Positions 23,787-36,346 of a stretch of DNA of 64,000 nucleotides are shown here, in pieces (position 1 is the first letter of the stretch; each line of letters opens with the position of its first letter). A program made the translations under genes and the position numbers. Origin of the DNA: Beta vulgaris subsp. vulgaris (lineage: Eukaryota; Streptophyta; Magnoliopsida; Caryophyllales; Amaranthaceae). The notes beneath the pieces are model-generated. The model had not been told where the DNA came from. It worked only from the letters and a program-made list of their open reading frames with translations, and searched no databases. The DNA lies in the NCBI RefSeq assembly GCF_026745355.1, contig NC_079209.1, forward strand, positions 15,701,301 through 15,765,300, written 5' to 3'.

Positions 23787-24200
23787 TAAGTCAATTATTG
23801 CTAAATCATAAGCACAAGTTTATTACTATGAGTTATTGATTGAGATAACTTTTTACATATATTTATGTGAGGAACAACAGGAGATTCAATCCCCCAGAGA
23901 GTTAGATTCCTGTTATCTATCCATGACCGATATAAGCTCAAAACTTCCTTCACAACTTTTAATGGCTCCTTTCCATGCCTCATTAGTCATTTTGTAGTTA
24001 ACTTTTAAAGTGGCTTTTATTTCACTCATGATTATACGGAGCAATTATGGGGATGGGAGATTATTTTTTGGATAAGAGTAAACAAAAATTAGTTGTAAAG
24101 AAAATTTTGAGTTTTTTTATTCTGTATGCATCACTTGTAGTTCTGCAATTTCTCGATTATCCAATTGTAAATCGAAACCGTAAGTTGAAATCTATATCTA
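23787..24200. other. Intergenic, nothing recognised
   Basis: AT-rich, with no supported ORF, RNA gene or element end. Confidence 0.5.
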
Positions 24201-24372
24201 GGCTCTGTTCGATTGGATGTAGAACATTATAATGTAAAATTTAATTGCAAAGCTAATTTTCCTTTATTTGATTTGATGTGAAAAAAGCTATGAAAAAATG
24301 AAAATGGAAGGGGAAGGGGAAGGGGAGATGGAAGGGAGAGGATGAATAAGAGGAGAGTAAAAAGTTGCTAAG

Positions 24373-26972
24373 ATCAATCAGCCTCTGTAATACCTCCTAC
24401 AAGATCATCTCAAAGACGCTTGTAAACAGACTCAAAAGCATAATGGGAGATCTGGTAGACAAGTACCAGAATGCATTTGTACCCGGAAGACAGATGGCTG
24501 ACAATTGCCTAATTTCACATGAAATCACGAGCTGGGTTAGGAAGAGGAAAAAAGGCAATAGCTTCACGGGAATTCTGAAGGTTGACTTGAGTAAAGCCTA
24601 CGACAGAATAAGGTGGGACTTTTGTAGAAGCTATGTTAACAAAAATGCAATTCCCGGGAAATTGGATAAACTGGATTATGCAATGCATAACAACAGTCTC
24701 TTACGCTGTCTTAGTTAACGGGGAACCTTCTACTAGCTTTATCCCCACTGTGGGGCTAAGACAAGGAGACCCTCTCTCATCCTACATATTTATCCTGTGT
24801 ATGGAGGTCCTCTCAAGAAATCTCTCTCACCTCCAAGAAACTAGAGAGTTAGAAGGCCTCAAAATTGCAAGAAATGCCCCGGAAGTTTCCCACCTTTTCT
24901 TTGCGGATGATGCCCTTTTTTTTCTTCAAAGCCAAACCAAAAAATTGTTGGGCAATCAAATCAGCCCTCTCTTCCTTATGCGAGAAATCTGGAGAAAAAA
25001 TCAATTTCGAAAAATCACACGTAATCTTTAGTCCTAATACACCCCAAAAGTTTATGAGAATCATGAGAAGACCACTAGGGGTCACAAACAAGGAGAAAAT
25101 TGGCACATATCTTGGTTGCCCAATGGAGGTGGATGGCCGGACCACCTCAACTTTCAATGATATAGTTACCAAAACCACCAACAGGATACTTACGTGGAAG
25201 TTCAACAATCTATCTCAACCAGTAAAGCTAATACTAATAAACACAATTCTCACCACTCTAGCTTCTCATATCATGACAGTTTATCTCCTCCCTAAAAAAA
25301 TCACAAAAAAACTCTCTTCGATCCTTCTCAGATTCTGGTGGTCATCGTCAATGGGGAAAACTCCAATTTATTGGAGGAAACAAGAACTGCTCCACAACCA
25401 TAAATACCAGGGAGGGCTAGGTATGAGAAACATTGTGCACGTCAACAAGGCCCTTCTCTTTAATCAGGCTTGGAGAATCCATAAGAATAAAGAGTCTCTT
25501 ATCCATCAAATTTACGTAGCCAAATACAAAAAAGACCCTGTGCAAATGGCTATAGACGATGAAGTTCCGAGGAATAGTTCTTATGCTTTTCGTAGCCTAT
25601 TCAAAGCTGGGTGCGCTCTCAAGAAAGGTTTGTACAAAAAGCTAGGCAACGGGAAGCAAATTAGAATAGATAGGGACAAATGGCACCCGAGTAAGTTTCT
25701 CATCCCAAAGATGCTAGAAAATCACGTGGATAGAACCAATAATATCATAATGGTTAATGATCTGATAAACACTAACAAGGAATGGAAGGCAAACATTATT
25801 TGGAAGATCTTTCCACCGGAAGAAGCAAAGGAAATTTTTGCGGTGCATATTCCGCACGAGGAGTGTGAGGATGACTTGGAATGGAGTCACACAAAATCGG
25901 GTAGATACTCAGTGAAATCGGGGTATTGGCTTCTTCATCAAGAAGCTCATATACAAGACGATAAAGCAACTTTCTGGAAATCCTTCTGGAAGTCGGATAT
26001 TTTCCCAAAGTGGAAACACTTCATATGGAAAATCCTTAACAACACTATACCATCAGCAGACAACCTCATCAAAAGACAGATTAGAGGGATAAATCCAGCT
26101 TGCTGCCTATGTAAGAAGGAAATGGAAACAACAACGCACCTGCTCAGGGACTGTAGCATCGCGCAAAGAATTTGGAGCTCCTCGATGGGCATAGTAGCTT
26201 CACAGGGATCTCATTTACCGATTCAGTCCTGGATAAGAAACTTTTTGAACCTTCTCAAAAAGAAGAAAGGTGAACAAGCCCTCGAGATGGAAATAAGATT
26301 TATATCTACTCTATGGGGAATCTGGGTGCACAGGAACGAAGTTATCTTCAAGGAATCGTCAGTAAATCCAAGGAGGATAATAGAGATCATCAATGACCAT
26401 ATCCTCAGAGCCAGCAAAGGAAAAAACTCTCTCAAGGTTAGGACTAGAGATCAAACCAGCACCACACAAGAAGAACAGGACGCAATGCTCAATTGGACAA
26501 TAGGGGATAAAAATACGCCCAACGTGCAAACCATCCTAGTCGACGGAGCTTGGAAGAAGAATTCTAAATCGAACATGTGGCAGGCCGCAGTTGCTTGGAA
26601 GAATGCGAATAAAGACCCCAAAGAAGAGTATGCTGCAAGAATATATGCAAGCTCGTCAGAGCAAACGGAAGCGTACGCAATCCTTAGAGCAATTTCGGAC
26701 ATGGAATGGAGAAGTGCTGGGCTCATAATAAAAACGGATAATAGGGAAGTCATTCTCGCGTTGAAAAGCATGAACGAAACAAATAAGAGTATAAGTAATA
26801 TAATTAAGGATATTAAGCGAATAGCGAATAGTTACTTGTTTGTAATGTGTATTAAAGTTTCAAGGGAAGATATTGCTCCAGCGCATAATCTTGCTGTTAA
26901 AGCAAGAAAAGGCTAGGGCAAACTTCCGGTACTTTTGTTGCTTTTACCTGTTGCCAAAAAAAAAAAAAAAAA
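24373..26972 (+). mobile_element. 5'-truncated L1-type LINE with poly(A) and TSD
   Basis: 14-bp target duplications (aaaaagttgctaag) at 24359-24372 and 26968-26981 flank a 2.6-kb insert ending in A17. The 5' end is cut inside the reverse transcriptase, as expected for target-primed insertion. It splits the MITE described separately. Confidence 0.9.
24374..26916 (+). pseudogene. LINE ORF2 fragment: reverse transcriptase, zf-RVT, RNase H
   Basis: It begins inside the RT palm (SISLCNTSYKIISKTLVNRL, FVPGRQMADNCLI, VDLSKAYDRIRWDF), then GLRQGDPLSSYIF and the catalytic FADD box near 24900. A zinc-binding zf-RVT domain follows (FPKWKHFIWKILNNTIPSAD, then CCLCKKEMETTTHLLRDC), then an RNase H domain (VDGAWKKNSKSNMW, EAYAILRAI, IKTDNREVILALK), stop at 26914-26916. 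Two +1 shifts, each an extra T in a T-run (24620-24623 and 24916-24923), are the only breaks in about 850 codons, so the copy is young or the shifts are sequencing errors. The endonuclease and ORF1 are absent through 5' truncation. Confidence 0.9.
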
Positions 26973-27358
26973 GTTGCTAAGAAGAATGAAGGAAAACATA
27001 TTTTCCCTTTTTTTTTGAAAGGAAAATGATTTACACCTAGAGCTCTGTTTATGGAAAACTTGTTTTATACCCCTTTCCAAACCAAACAACGGAAAATGAG
27101 AGGAAAAGAAAAACTTATTTTCATGAACAATATTTTACACACTACCAAACAGAGCGTCAAAACAATTATCACCTGGAAAATTATATCACAACCGTTTAAT
27201 TTACTGTCATTTCATCACCGAGATGAATATAAGAAAAATATGGATGATATCTTTGAATTTATACTCAACACCTACCGCATTGGCGCATATATAAATGGTA
27301 CGACTATATATATTTAAGCATTTGCTTGTGATTTAGGGGGAAGGGGGTTGAGGGTGTA

Positions 27359-29133
27359 TGTAACGCCCCGACAAATTTCACAACCTTAATCGTCAGCGGA
27401 AGCATAACTTAAGCCTATGTGTTATGACCCACTAATAAGATAATAGCCTACAATGGTCTCTTATTCATACAAATGATCATCTTTATGCAATAAATCATTA
27501 CCCATAAATACAGAGTATTATAGATAACCCAACTATATACAGAGTCGCTTCAATTCAACCTTTCCGGAGCATCTTTACATAACTAATCCTAAGCTATCTC
27601 CATAATGCCTGAATGATTTCATAAATTAGAGAAAAGAGAAAACACAGAAAATAACCTTAAATGAGTTGAGAACTCAGTAACTTCACTCCAACCCGTAAAA
27701 ACGGTTTTAGTTCGTAAAGATTTTCATGCACAAACATATATCACATTATATTGGTAATTGTTCGAAAATACCAGAAAACATCATCGTTGAATAGTCTGCT
27801 GACAAAGAACATTTGCGTGACCATAGTTCATTGGCAAGTACAGGCTTTGGACATAACATTAACTTTATCATATGACCCTTTTGGTCCGTGTTCATTCGTA
27901 TATTGTAACATAATTCCTCCACCTGTAACTTACCCATTTGCCAGTTTAGTTCATCATGCCAAGCCAGCAGAACCACCCACTTTTACAAACTTGCACGTAT
28001 TCATATTTTCGTACAATACCCGTAATCATAATAGATTCATAATTCATATAATTATACTTCATAAACACGACTATTCATAACATTCATGAGCATTCATCGA
28101 GTCATAGCATCACATAGTCATATCATTACAATGTCATATCCACACATTCGAATACATCATTGCACATAACATATACGAGCATGCATAATTGCTAGACATG
28201 AAAGGTTACACAAAGCATATACGAGCATGCATAATTGCAAGACATGAAAGGTTACACATAGCATATACGAGCATGCATAATTGCTAGACATGAAAGGTTA
28301 CCTCGTACACTATTCCTTTTCTTACTCCTTAAGTATCATCATAACTTAGCCTCCAAGAATCGTCATACATGATCTCCTCAAAGTTATAACACATGACCCA
28401 TAATCAAAAATCATCCACTAAACAACCAAATGATCCTTGCATATATCACCCCTAATTTTATAACTCCAAAATGTCATAATATAACCTATGATTAAAAATT
28501 ACTCATCCACGATCAACCATCAATTTTTGCATGATTACTAAACTAGGTTGGTTATTAACATTATTGTAGTTATCTAAAATATTAGCGCTAACCTCCTACA
28601 TTAGTAGTTAATAAACTTATGAAGTTATTTATACAAGTTTAGTGTTCTTAATACTCTCTTACAAAAATTCAGATTATAAGGACTATTAGTAACTAATTAG
28701 TTCAACCTAGCCTTTTTAATTAATTCTTAATATAATTATCAATCCAACTAGTTAAAGGTTTAGTCTAAACCAAGTGATTTAATTAAATCCAACCAAATAA
28801 TCCACTTAAGCCCAATAAGTTGAAGCAACAAAATTAACTTAGGTGACTTAACTAAGTAAATCAGATTCTAAGTCCAAAATTATGTTTAACTTAATAAATT
28901 AAACCAATATAGTCTAATAAAATACTAAATCAGCTTCAATTTAACTCCATTAGCCCAACAATTAATAAGTAGCTTAACTGACATTATAAGAAAATCAGAT
29001 TTGAGCCCAACTAATACACATGCAACAATTGAATTGAGTTGGTCTGACTAATGTAAATCAATTTTTAAGCCCAACTTAGACTAATTATCAAAAGGTAGTA
29101 ATTGGGCTTGCATTATAAAACTTGAATTCAGAT
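27359..29133 (-). repeat. Probable truncated LTR of a Tekay/Del-like gypsy element
   Basis: On the minus strand the left edge ends ...GTCGGGGCGTTACA, the usual LTR terminus of plant Tekay/Del chromoviruses (known pattern). No matching second LTR, PBS or coding region is visible, so this is a solo or truncated LTR. The interior is AT-rich and contains a 46-bp triplicate. The right limit is arbitrary (next MITE). Confidence 0.4.
28168..28305. repeat. 46-bp tandem repeat, 3 copies
   Basis: Three consecutive units starting 28168, 28214 and 28260, each with catatacgagcatgcataa and gacatgaaaggttac, and only a few mismatches. Confidence 0.9.
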
Positions 29134-29136
29134 TTA

Positions 29137-29428
29137 GGGGTCGTTTGGTTCATTATTTTTGTGTTTTAAGAAATGGAATTAATTATCGATTCCCTTTTTT
29201 CTTGTTTGGTTCAACCCCTCATCAGATGGTAATGGATTCCCCCAATTTGTTATCTTCCCCCCCTCCCCTCAAGTAACAAAATCCATTACTTGAAGTTAAG
29301 GGTTACCCTTCATTTCCATTCCTTGGCTTGAACCAAACACTCAATAAAGATAACTACCTTTGTTACCATTCCCCTCCTTTATTTGTATCCATTCCCTTTC
29401 CATTTCATATCTTGAACCAAACAACCCC
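29137..29428. mobile_element. Tourist/Harbinger-like MITE, 292 bp
   Basis: The ends ggggtcgtttggttc and gaaccaaacaacccc are inverted (one mismatch). TTA duplications at 29134-29136 and 29429-29431. No coding capacity. Confidence 0.8.
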
Positions 29429-29431
29429 TTA

Positions 29432-30676
29432 GAGGGGAAATAAAAGAAAGAAGGAGGTGTGTTGAACCTCTGCTACTAAGAGCAGCGAAGTACGAGAAGC
29501 AAGGTGAAACGAAGTTCCGATAGAGTGATCCGGCGAGCTCGGTAGTCGACGGCGACGACGGCGGGACAATTCGGGGCGAAGGTCGTTGGTGGTGTGCGCG
29601 TGCAGCAGGGCGCGAAGATGCGACGAGAGAGAGTGCGAGAAAGGAGATAGAACGCGAGTTGTTGGTGGAGCTCCGGCGAGCTGCGGGTGGTCGGCGAGTG
29701 CCGCACAAGTGACCGACAACTGTCTTGCGTAATATCTTCCCCGACTTTTTAATTTCTCTTTTTTATTTGTCAATTTCTTTCTCGACTTTTGATTTTCTTT
29801 TTAATACTTTTGTACTTCCAATTGGTTATAACATGAGTAAACTAAAGAGAAAGGAAAATTTCTAAATACAACAAAAAGACAAAAACTGGAAAAAAAACTA
29901 ACCAACCCCTTTGAATAAATAAAACCCCTCCCCCTCCTCACCACCACAGTACCGCAGTAGCGACCCCTACATCATCAGGATCCCTCCCTGGTCGGGCGAC
30001 GCCGATAAGCGATAACCGTCAGAAACGCTATTATCGCACGATGTCCTCCCGCCCTTACCCTCGCTGGAATCAGACGACCACCAGGTAGCAGGTATTACTT
30101 TCTTCCGTTGAAAATGAATTTTGATTGTTTTGAGTTACCCATGACCATGAGTGATTCTTTATATTAAATGTAGTTAAATTTCTGTGTTTTGAAAATCATT
30201 GATTGGGATTTTGAGAAAGTTGCAAGGTATTCTCCAATTTTTATGAGGACAGTGCCAAAGTGATATATTGCATAAGTTCATGTGCTTATTAATTCTTTAT
30301 TTTCTCTTTATTTGCCAACCTGCAAATCTGTAATCCCAAACTTTTCTCTCTCTTCATTTTCTTTGTGAAAATAAAGAACCATATGTTGAGTTTCATCATT
30401 CACCAGTCCGAAAAAAGCAACAAAATTAACTTCAACTATCAAGTTTTTCGTTAATTAGTCTCCAATAAGTGCAGAAGAATTCATCGGCACCGTGATCTTA
30501 AATCCAAGGTATCTTCTTCCCCATCTAATTTTCGTTTAATACTTCTCATTTCAAGTTTCGAGTTTCCTTCCGAAATTCGATAGAAAAATCATTGATAACT
30601 CAGCTTAATTGTCTGGTTTTTGATTGTCTTCCCTTTTTTTCTAGGGTTCATTTCGTTTCGGACATTTTTGGCGATC
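29432..30676. other. ALG14 upstream region, with GC-rich block and probable spliced leader
   Basis: 29510-29710 is unusually GC-rich; read on the minus strand it resembles the leader region of an LTR or a host 5' exon, with no supported protein. From about 29940 on, a CT-rich stretch, a possible donor after accaccaggtagcag (30093) and an acceptor tttctag near 30643 suggest an intron in the ALG14 5' UTR. Promoter elements could not be assigned. Confidence 0.4.
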
Positions 30677-33600
30677 ATGAGAGAGTTAATTTCAATGGCG
30701 GAATTATCTGGAATCATAATTCTTGTTTTAACATTGATTCTACTTCGATTAGTTTATGTTCTACATCGATGCGGTAAACCCTTCCAAAACACTGCTGCAA
30801 AACCTCTTATTACCCTCATTGTTCTTGGTTCAGGTTAGCTCATTCATCTATCTTTGCGTAATTCAACTGCATTGAATCCAAGGATTCTCAATTGGCTAGT
30901 TGTAAATAGACCCAAACAAAAGATTATTCCGAACCTACACTGATGGAGATTTTGAAATAGCATAGAACAGCATGAGAGCGTGATATGACGAGATAGAAAA
31001 AAATAGACAGGGAAGGGGTGACCCACTTATTTACTCGTAATTGTCAAAGTGAGCCCCTTTATTTGTTGGACAAATTTCATGTTAAGTATTATGTTTTGGT
31101 CTTGGGAGAGTTTGGAGAATGCCATTTTGCTTTTTCATTATTAAGTAGAATTAATTTGAAGCTTTATAGGAATCTATGACCTAGCCTAGCTGAATTCGGG
31201 CAAAAGATAGGAGATCATGGAAAAAGGGGGTTGATTGGCTTGATCTGTTGATATGCCGAAATGGCACGAGTTATGTTCTTCGAACCTAGGCTAATAACCG
31301 TTATCTTGTTCGAGTTTTTAGTGATTGATCTGTATTTTTTTTTCCAAATATAACTATAATTCTTTGTATCTGTTATCATGCTTGTAGGTGGTCACACAGC
31401 TGAGATGATTAATCTCTTGTTGGCGCTCAAGAAGGAAAGGTTTATACCTAGATATTATGTAGCTGCTGCCACTGATAATATGAGTTTGCAGAAAGCTCAA
31501 ACATTTGAGTGCTCTTCGAATAATGAGGTAATTGGCCCCTCCATCCTGTTTCAACATCTAACTTTTGTGTTGGAGGTGCATTCAAAGATCTGTGCTATGA
31601 ATGTTTTCCGTTGTAGTGGACTTGATTTTGAGAATAGCACACTTTATAATTTTTCATTTATGTCAAAGACTTGTGCTTATTGCTATGTTTTTATGTTGCT
31701 GGATTTATTTTTGTATAACATAAGACTTAGACTATAAGGATATACATATATTAGTTGGGGGTGTGCGTTTGTTTTGGATTTACTGAGCATGGAAATAACT
31801 AAAAGTTTGGGCTCTCTGATTAAATACAGTACTTCTCCCCTATGTCTTTCTATGTTTTTGATCACTCTTCATGTCAATCAGTCAATCTACTTGTTGTTTG
31901 TTCTGTTTAATCTGATGTTCAGATGGTGTCATAACGCATAAAAGTTAAATGTTCTTGACATGTCTTTTTTTTTTTCTCCATTTCTCCTTGTTTTTTGGGT
32001 TATAGTTTCTAAATGGGACTTAAAAGGGCCTGTCTCGCTCTGTGTCACTGTCACATGGCTTGGTGATTAGGGAGCTATAAGCGTATTATCTGCTGATATT
32101 TTTGCTGGAGGTAATATAATTGTATGATGGTCAAATGGAGAAAGTTGAAATGCAAAGTTTAGACTATCTGGTTGGCAAGAGCTGGCAAAATTTTCAAGCA
32201 TGCGTATATCTAATTGACATTAGGTTATAGAAGAATAAGTTAGTCATGCAGTGATACTTACAGATACTTTTCACTCAAATATGGAACACTGCAGGCTGCT
32301 TCCTCTTCAATATTTGTTGATAAGCACACTGCTATTCTTTTGCCTTAGAAGTGATTGCTACTTTGAAGAGTAGGGCATGGCTGTAAGCCTGTTACAATTG
32401 TGATAGCATAATTAATGTAATTGATGTGAAGAAATCATTTCAGTTGCTCAGTTTTTTTGAGTTCTAAAAGTGTGAAGAGGAAAAAGTTGCTTACTGAAAG
32501 CCCGAAGCCATAGAAGGAAACTTTAGGATTTGCATTGTCAAAAGAACGCATTAGGATTATAAAGTAATATATTTAAGATGCTGAAACTAGCCAATTGAAA
32601 TTTTCTCCGGCTGAGTGCATTAAGAGCGAGGTTCTATTGTATAGTAGTCTGCTTATCAGGCTATCTGCTTAGGGCTGCTGCACTGTGAGTCTGAAGTATG
32701 AATGTTTCAGAAGTAACCTCTCTTATTTGTAGTGAGTAACATAAAAATCTTGTTGTTTTTCACTATCTAGTCGACATGGAGAGCATGCTCATAATGATGT
32801 GGCCAATAGCAGTATTTGATGTGAACTTTCTTTGAAATGCCATATTGATATCATTCTGGAAGTTTTGGTTTATAGAAGTCGAGGTTTATTGAACTTTTAA
32901 TCCATAGGGATTTTGATTTCGTTCATGTTTCTTCAGTATCATATTGTGTATGACTTATGTATTGGAGATTCATGAGTTCTTGGGTTACCATGTAGATCTT
33001 TTGGCGACGAATGTATCTATCAATCTGATTGCTTTGCTCTGTTCTGAGGTGCTCTGTTGGAAGATATGTTTGTTATTTGGATCTGGTGGAAGAAGTTATG
33101 TGCTATGGACTATGTGAATGGTCTTTTCTCTTTACGAGTATAGCTTTGTCATCTGAAGTGTGTATGTATTGCAACAAGTTATCATCTTATCTTTCTTGGT
33201 AGACTAGATGATTGGGTGTGGCTTTTAGAGCCTACTTGAGATGCAGTCCAACTAACCAGACACTTTTATCAAATTATGAATGCTTTCTTACCCTTCTACA
33301 TGATTATGCATTGTTTTAAACAGAAGGCATGAGATACAGTTAGACACAAAGACTCTAATTAGATAAAGTACTATGATCACTCATGTGAAGATTATCTTTT
33401 ATAATCAAACAACTTTCAAATATAAGCAAAATATTACAAAATAGAACGGTTAGATTTGTAAGGATTTTCTCCTTATTTTAAGGTCAGTTTTGTTTTTACC
33501 ACCTTTTCTTTTACTCGATTTGTACCTTACCACCTTTTGTTTTGTTCTTTGAATTTTACCACCTTACTTAACCTTACTCACTAAAAATGCAACCTTGACC

Positions 33601-36346
33601 CGGTGTTAGGTTTAATGTTCGGCTAAGTGGGGCTACATGATGCAATTCTCCCCCTTTTCAACCCTCTTTCTCCCTAATTAGAGTTTATAAAGTATAAATT
33701 CATCTCTTCTTCACCTCAAAACTGATGAAAATTCTTTCATACAAAGTCCGATTAATTTAGGTTTTGACTTCTCAGCCATAATCGACCTTAAACATAGGAA
33801 AATTGTGGATTTATGAAAGTGCTTTACTTATGCATTGTGAACAAAAGTTTATTGGTTTAATTTACGGGTTATTTTTACTGGTTTAATTTGTTATTTTAGG
33901 GATACATTGTAGCAAATTCTATGTTACTTAACTCCTTGATTGCTATAGTTGACACTCATTTCCACTTTGGAAAAAATGACAGGAATAGTCTCAACTATGG
34001 GCGTTTCGCCATTTTCAGTCTCAACTAAGATTATTTCTGAGCTGTCCCAACTATGTATCATTGTTGCCAAAAATGGTCCCAAATGACTTATTACATGTTT
34101 AACCATTTAATTTTTTTTATTTCTTAAGTTAGTTTCCCTCCTTTTTCTCTCTCCTATTTCCTCCTTCCCTTGCTACACCTCCCCCTAAATCCCATCCCCC
34201 TCTTACACCCCTCCCCAGCCACCCCCGAAATCCCATCCCTCTCTCACACCCCCTTCCCAGCCACCCCCGAAATCCCACCCCTTCCACAGCTACCCCCCCA
34301 AATCCTATCCCCTCCTCCTCCCACCCCCTCCCCAGCCACCCTCAAAATCCCCTCCCCCTTAACTCCCCTCCATTCAGCCACCCTCGAAATCCCCTTCCCT
34401 TTCCCATGCCACCCACGAAATTCCCTCCCCCTCAGAACCACCCTGATGCTACTTGCAAAAGTCAATGCAAAAAAGCAAAGAAAAGTCAATGCAAAAACGC
34501 AAAGAAAATTGGGGGCAACAGTAGGGGATGGGGCTTTGGGGGTGGTCTTGGTTGCAGGGGAGGAGAAGGGAGTGGCAGGGAGGGGAAGATGAAGGAGTGG
34601 CAGGGAGGAGAGAGAAAGAGGAGGAAGAAGAGGAAAGAAACCTAAAACCAATTAAGAGGGAGGGTGTAGGAGAGAGAAGGACATGGTGGAGGGAGGAGTG
34701 AGAAAGAGGTGGAGGAGGAAGAAGAAAAAGGTTGTGGCAAAAAATAAAAAACAAAAAAATGCGTTTAACCTGTTGTAGCATGTCATTAACCTGCTGGGAC
34801 CAATTTTAGCAAAAATGATGCATAGTTGGGATCGTTCAGAAATAATCCTTAGTTGGGACTTGTCTGAACACTCATAGTTGGGAATGTTCCTATCAATTTT
34901 TCCCACACAAAATTCTAACTATTTGATGTGTTGTAACTTCACGTTAGCTTAATATATACTTATTGGTTGTTCGGACAGGAGTAAGGTGGGTTAAGAAGTT
35001 CTTACCCTAACTTAGTTTCAGTGTGGATAAGAAAATTTTCAAGTATCAGATGGATTTGGAATAAAGTGAACTGAAGTTTTGGGTAATAGAGAAAGAGCAA
35101 GGAGAGAGAATGTGGAAGAGGGGGGGGGGGGACAAAAGATCCTACAAGTGGGCCCTACCGTACTTGGCCTGAAAATTCCCCTTAGAATCAGATCAAGTTA
35201 AAGTGGTAATTTTCATGGAATTAGGTTACTTAAGGTGGTGAAATCAAATACAATTGGTGGTAATGCAGAAAATGAGTAAAAGAAGTTGGTAAAAAACAAA
35301 AAAAATCCTTATTTCTATAAAAGAAGCTTAAAGTAGCGGTATCTTAATGAGAGACCTGAAGCTTCAGTTTTAAATGCTTTGAGGTGCATCAACTGTATCG
35401 CTGAAATCGCTTTTGCTTTACACATACTGTTTGGACAAATTAATCTTCCTGTAGAGGACGTCGGTGCATGTGTTAGATCTTTGCCATTGCCCTTTGTATA
35501 TTAAGGAGACATTTGCCTTTTCTTTTTTTTTGTACAGAAGGGGATGGAAGCTGCACAGTACATGCAGATATATCGCAGTCGGGAAGTTGGTCAGTCATAT
35601 ATAACTTCTGTTTGGACGACACTGATTGCAATTGCTCATGCATTGTGGCTGATGATTAAAATCAGACCTCAAGTGGTATGTATATGTATATCTACTCCTA
35701 TCTTTGCTTTCATTCATAGCTTGCGTTGTGAATGATGAGTTTTCTTGATGTTTACTGCCAGATCCTCTGCAATGGCCCTGGTACTTGCATTCCTTTATGT
35801 GGAATTTCCCTTTTGTTTAAGGTAAGCTCTTTACCGGATTTGTATGAATATTGTCTCTAATAATACAATCTTTTGCCGGTTTGATAGGCGCAGGATTATT
35901 TATAGGTATACTTGTAATAAAAAAGTCTCTTCCCAAAAACCATGGCCGTGCTTGTCAATCTCAAGTAGCCCTTTTCTTCTAGTTGGTATTGAATAATATT
36001 GTAGACGCGTGAAGAAAAACGCATTCAGGCATGAATTGCCATTACCACATGCATTGACATGCAACTTCCTACGCAAAGTTACATATTTAATTTATTACCA
36101 TTACTAGTATTTAGTACCTAACGAACCATTAGTGTTAATTGGTTCGCACTCAAATTCAAATTCTTCTAGGTATTGGGGATCAGATGGTCATCGATATTCT
36201 ACGTGGAGAGTATTGCAAGAGTTCAAAGGCTCTCTTTGAGTGGCTTGCTGCTGTACAAACTTAGAATGGCTGATCAACTTTACGTTCAATGGCCTCAACT
36301 GCAAAGGAAATATCCTCGATCTATTTACGTTGGTTGTCTCATGTAG
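30677..36346 (+). CDS. ALG14: ALG14, membrane anchor subunit of UDP-GlcNAc transferase
   Basis: Five exons with GT-AG introns: 30677-30833, 31388-31527, 35538-35675, 35762-35821, 36170-36346, total 223 aa plus stop TAG. Residues about 11-29 form an N-terminal membrane anchor (GIIILVLTLILLRLVYVL). GSGGHTAEM at residues 51-59 is the family's glycine-rich signature, followed by AAATDNMSLQKA, SREVGQSY, CNGPGTCIP and the C-terminal YVGCLM. ALG14 recruits catalytic ALG13 to the cytosolic face of the ER and together they add the second GlcNAc to the dolichol-linked oligosaccharide for N-glycosylation. Length and ends match plant ALG14. An alternative in-frame ATG lies at 30695. No frame damage. Intron 2 is 4 kb because of nested foldback elements. 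Confidence 0.95.
33970..34903. mobile_element. Long-TIR element nested in the foldback element
   Basis: Inverted ends of about 130 bp with repeated tcccaacta(t/a) words, e.g. gtcccaactatgtatcat near 34050 against its complement near 34815-34830. Between them lie a C-rich minisatellite and a G/A-rich stretch. No transposase. Long TIRs suggest a Mutator-like or foldback family; a matching target duplication was not found. Confidence 0.6.
34165..34440. repeat. C-rich minisatellite (ccccagccacccccgaaatcc units)
   Basis: Degenerate units of about 30 bp containing gccaccc(c/t)(c/g)aaatccc. Proline-rich open frames across it are composition artefacts. Confidence 0.75.

Larger units (their letters stand above)
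24201..27155. mobile_element. Tourist-like MITE split by a LINE
   Basis: The left end ggctctgttcgattgg and right end ctaccaaacagagc are inverted. Without the LINE and one target duplication the element is 346 bp, close to the 355-bp MITE at 8388. The two share internal stretches such as tttgaaaggaaaatg and aaacaacggaaaa. No clear TTA duplication survives. Confidence 0.65.
33459..35312. mobile_element. Foldback-type element in ALG14 intron 2, about 1.85 kb
   Basis: The outer inverted ends are taaggatttt...tttgtttttaccacc (left) and its diverged complement ggtaaaaaacaaaaaaaatcctta (right, in two blocks). Inside are inverted gttactta(a)ggtggt blocks. The centre is occupied by another TIR element. 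No clear target duplication; borders are good to about 10 bp. Confidence 0.5.

Noticed and set aside
29379..29773. Overlapping Arg/Ser/Pro-rich frames on the minus strand
   Set aside because: GC-rich leader-like sequence that runs into a MITE; no homology recognised.
34170..34906. Proline-rich and Ser/Leu-rich open frames in ALG14 intron 2
   Set aside because: Low-complexity C-rich minisatellite inside an inverted-repeat element; frames occur on both strands.
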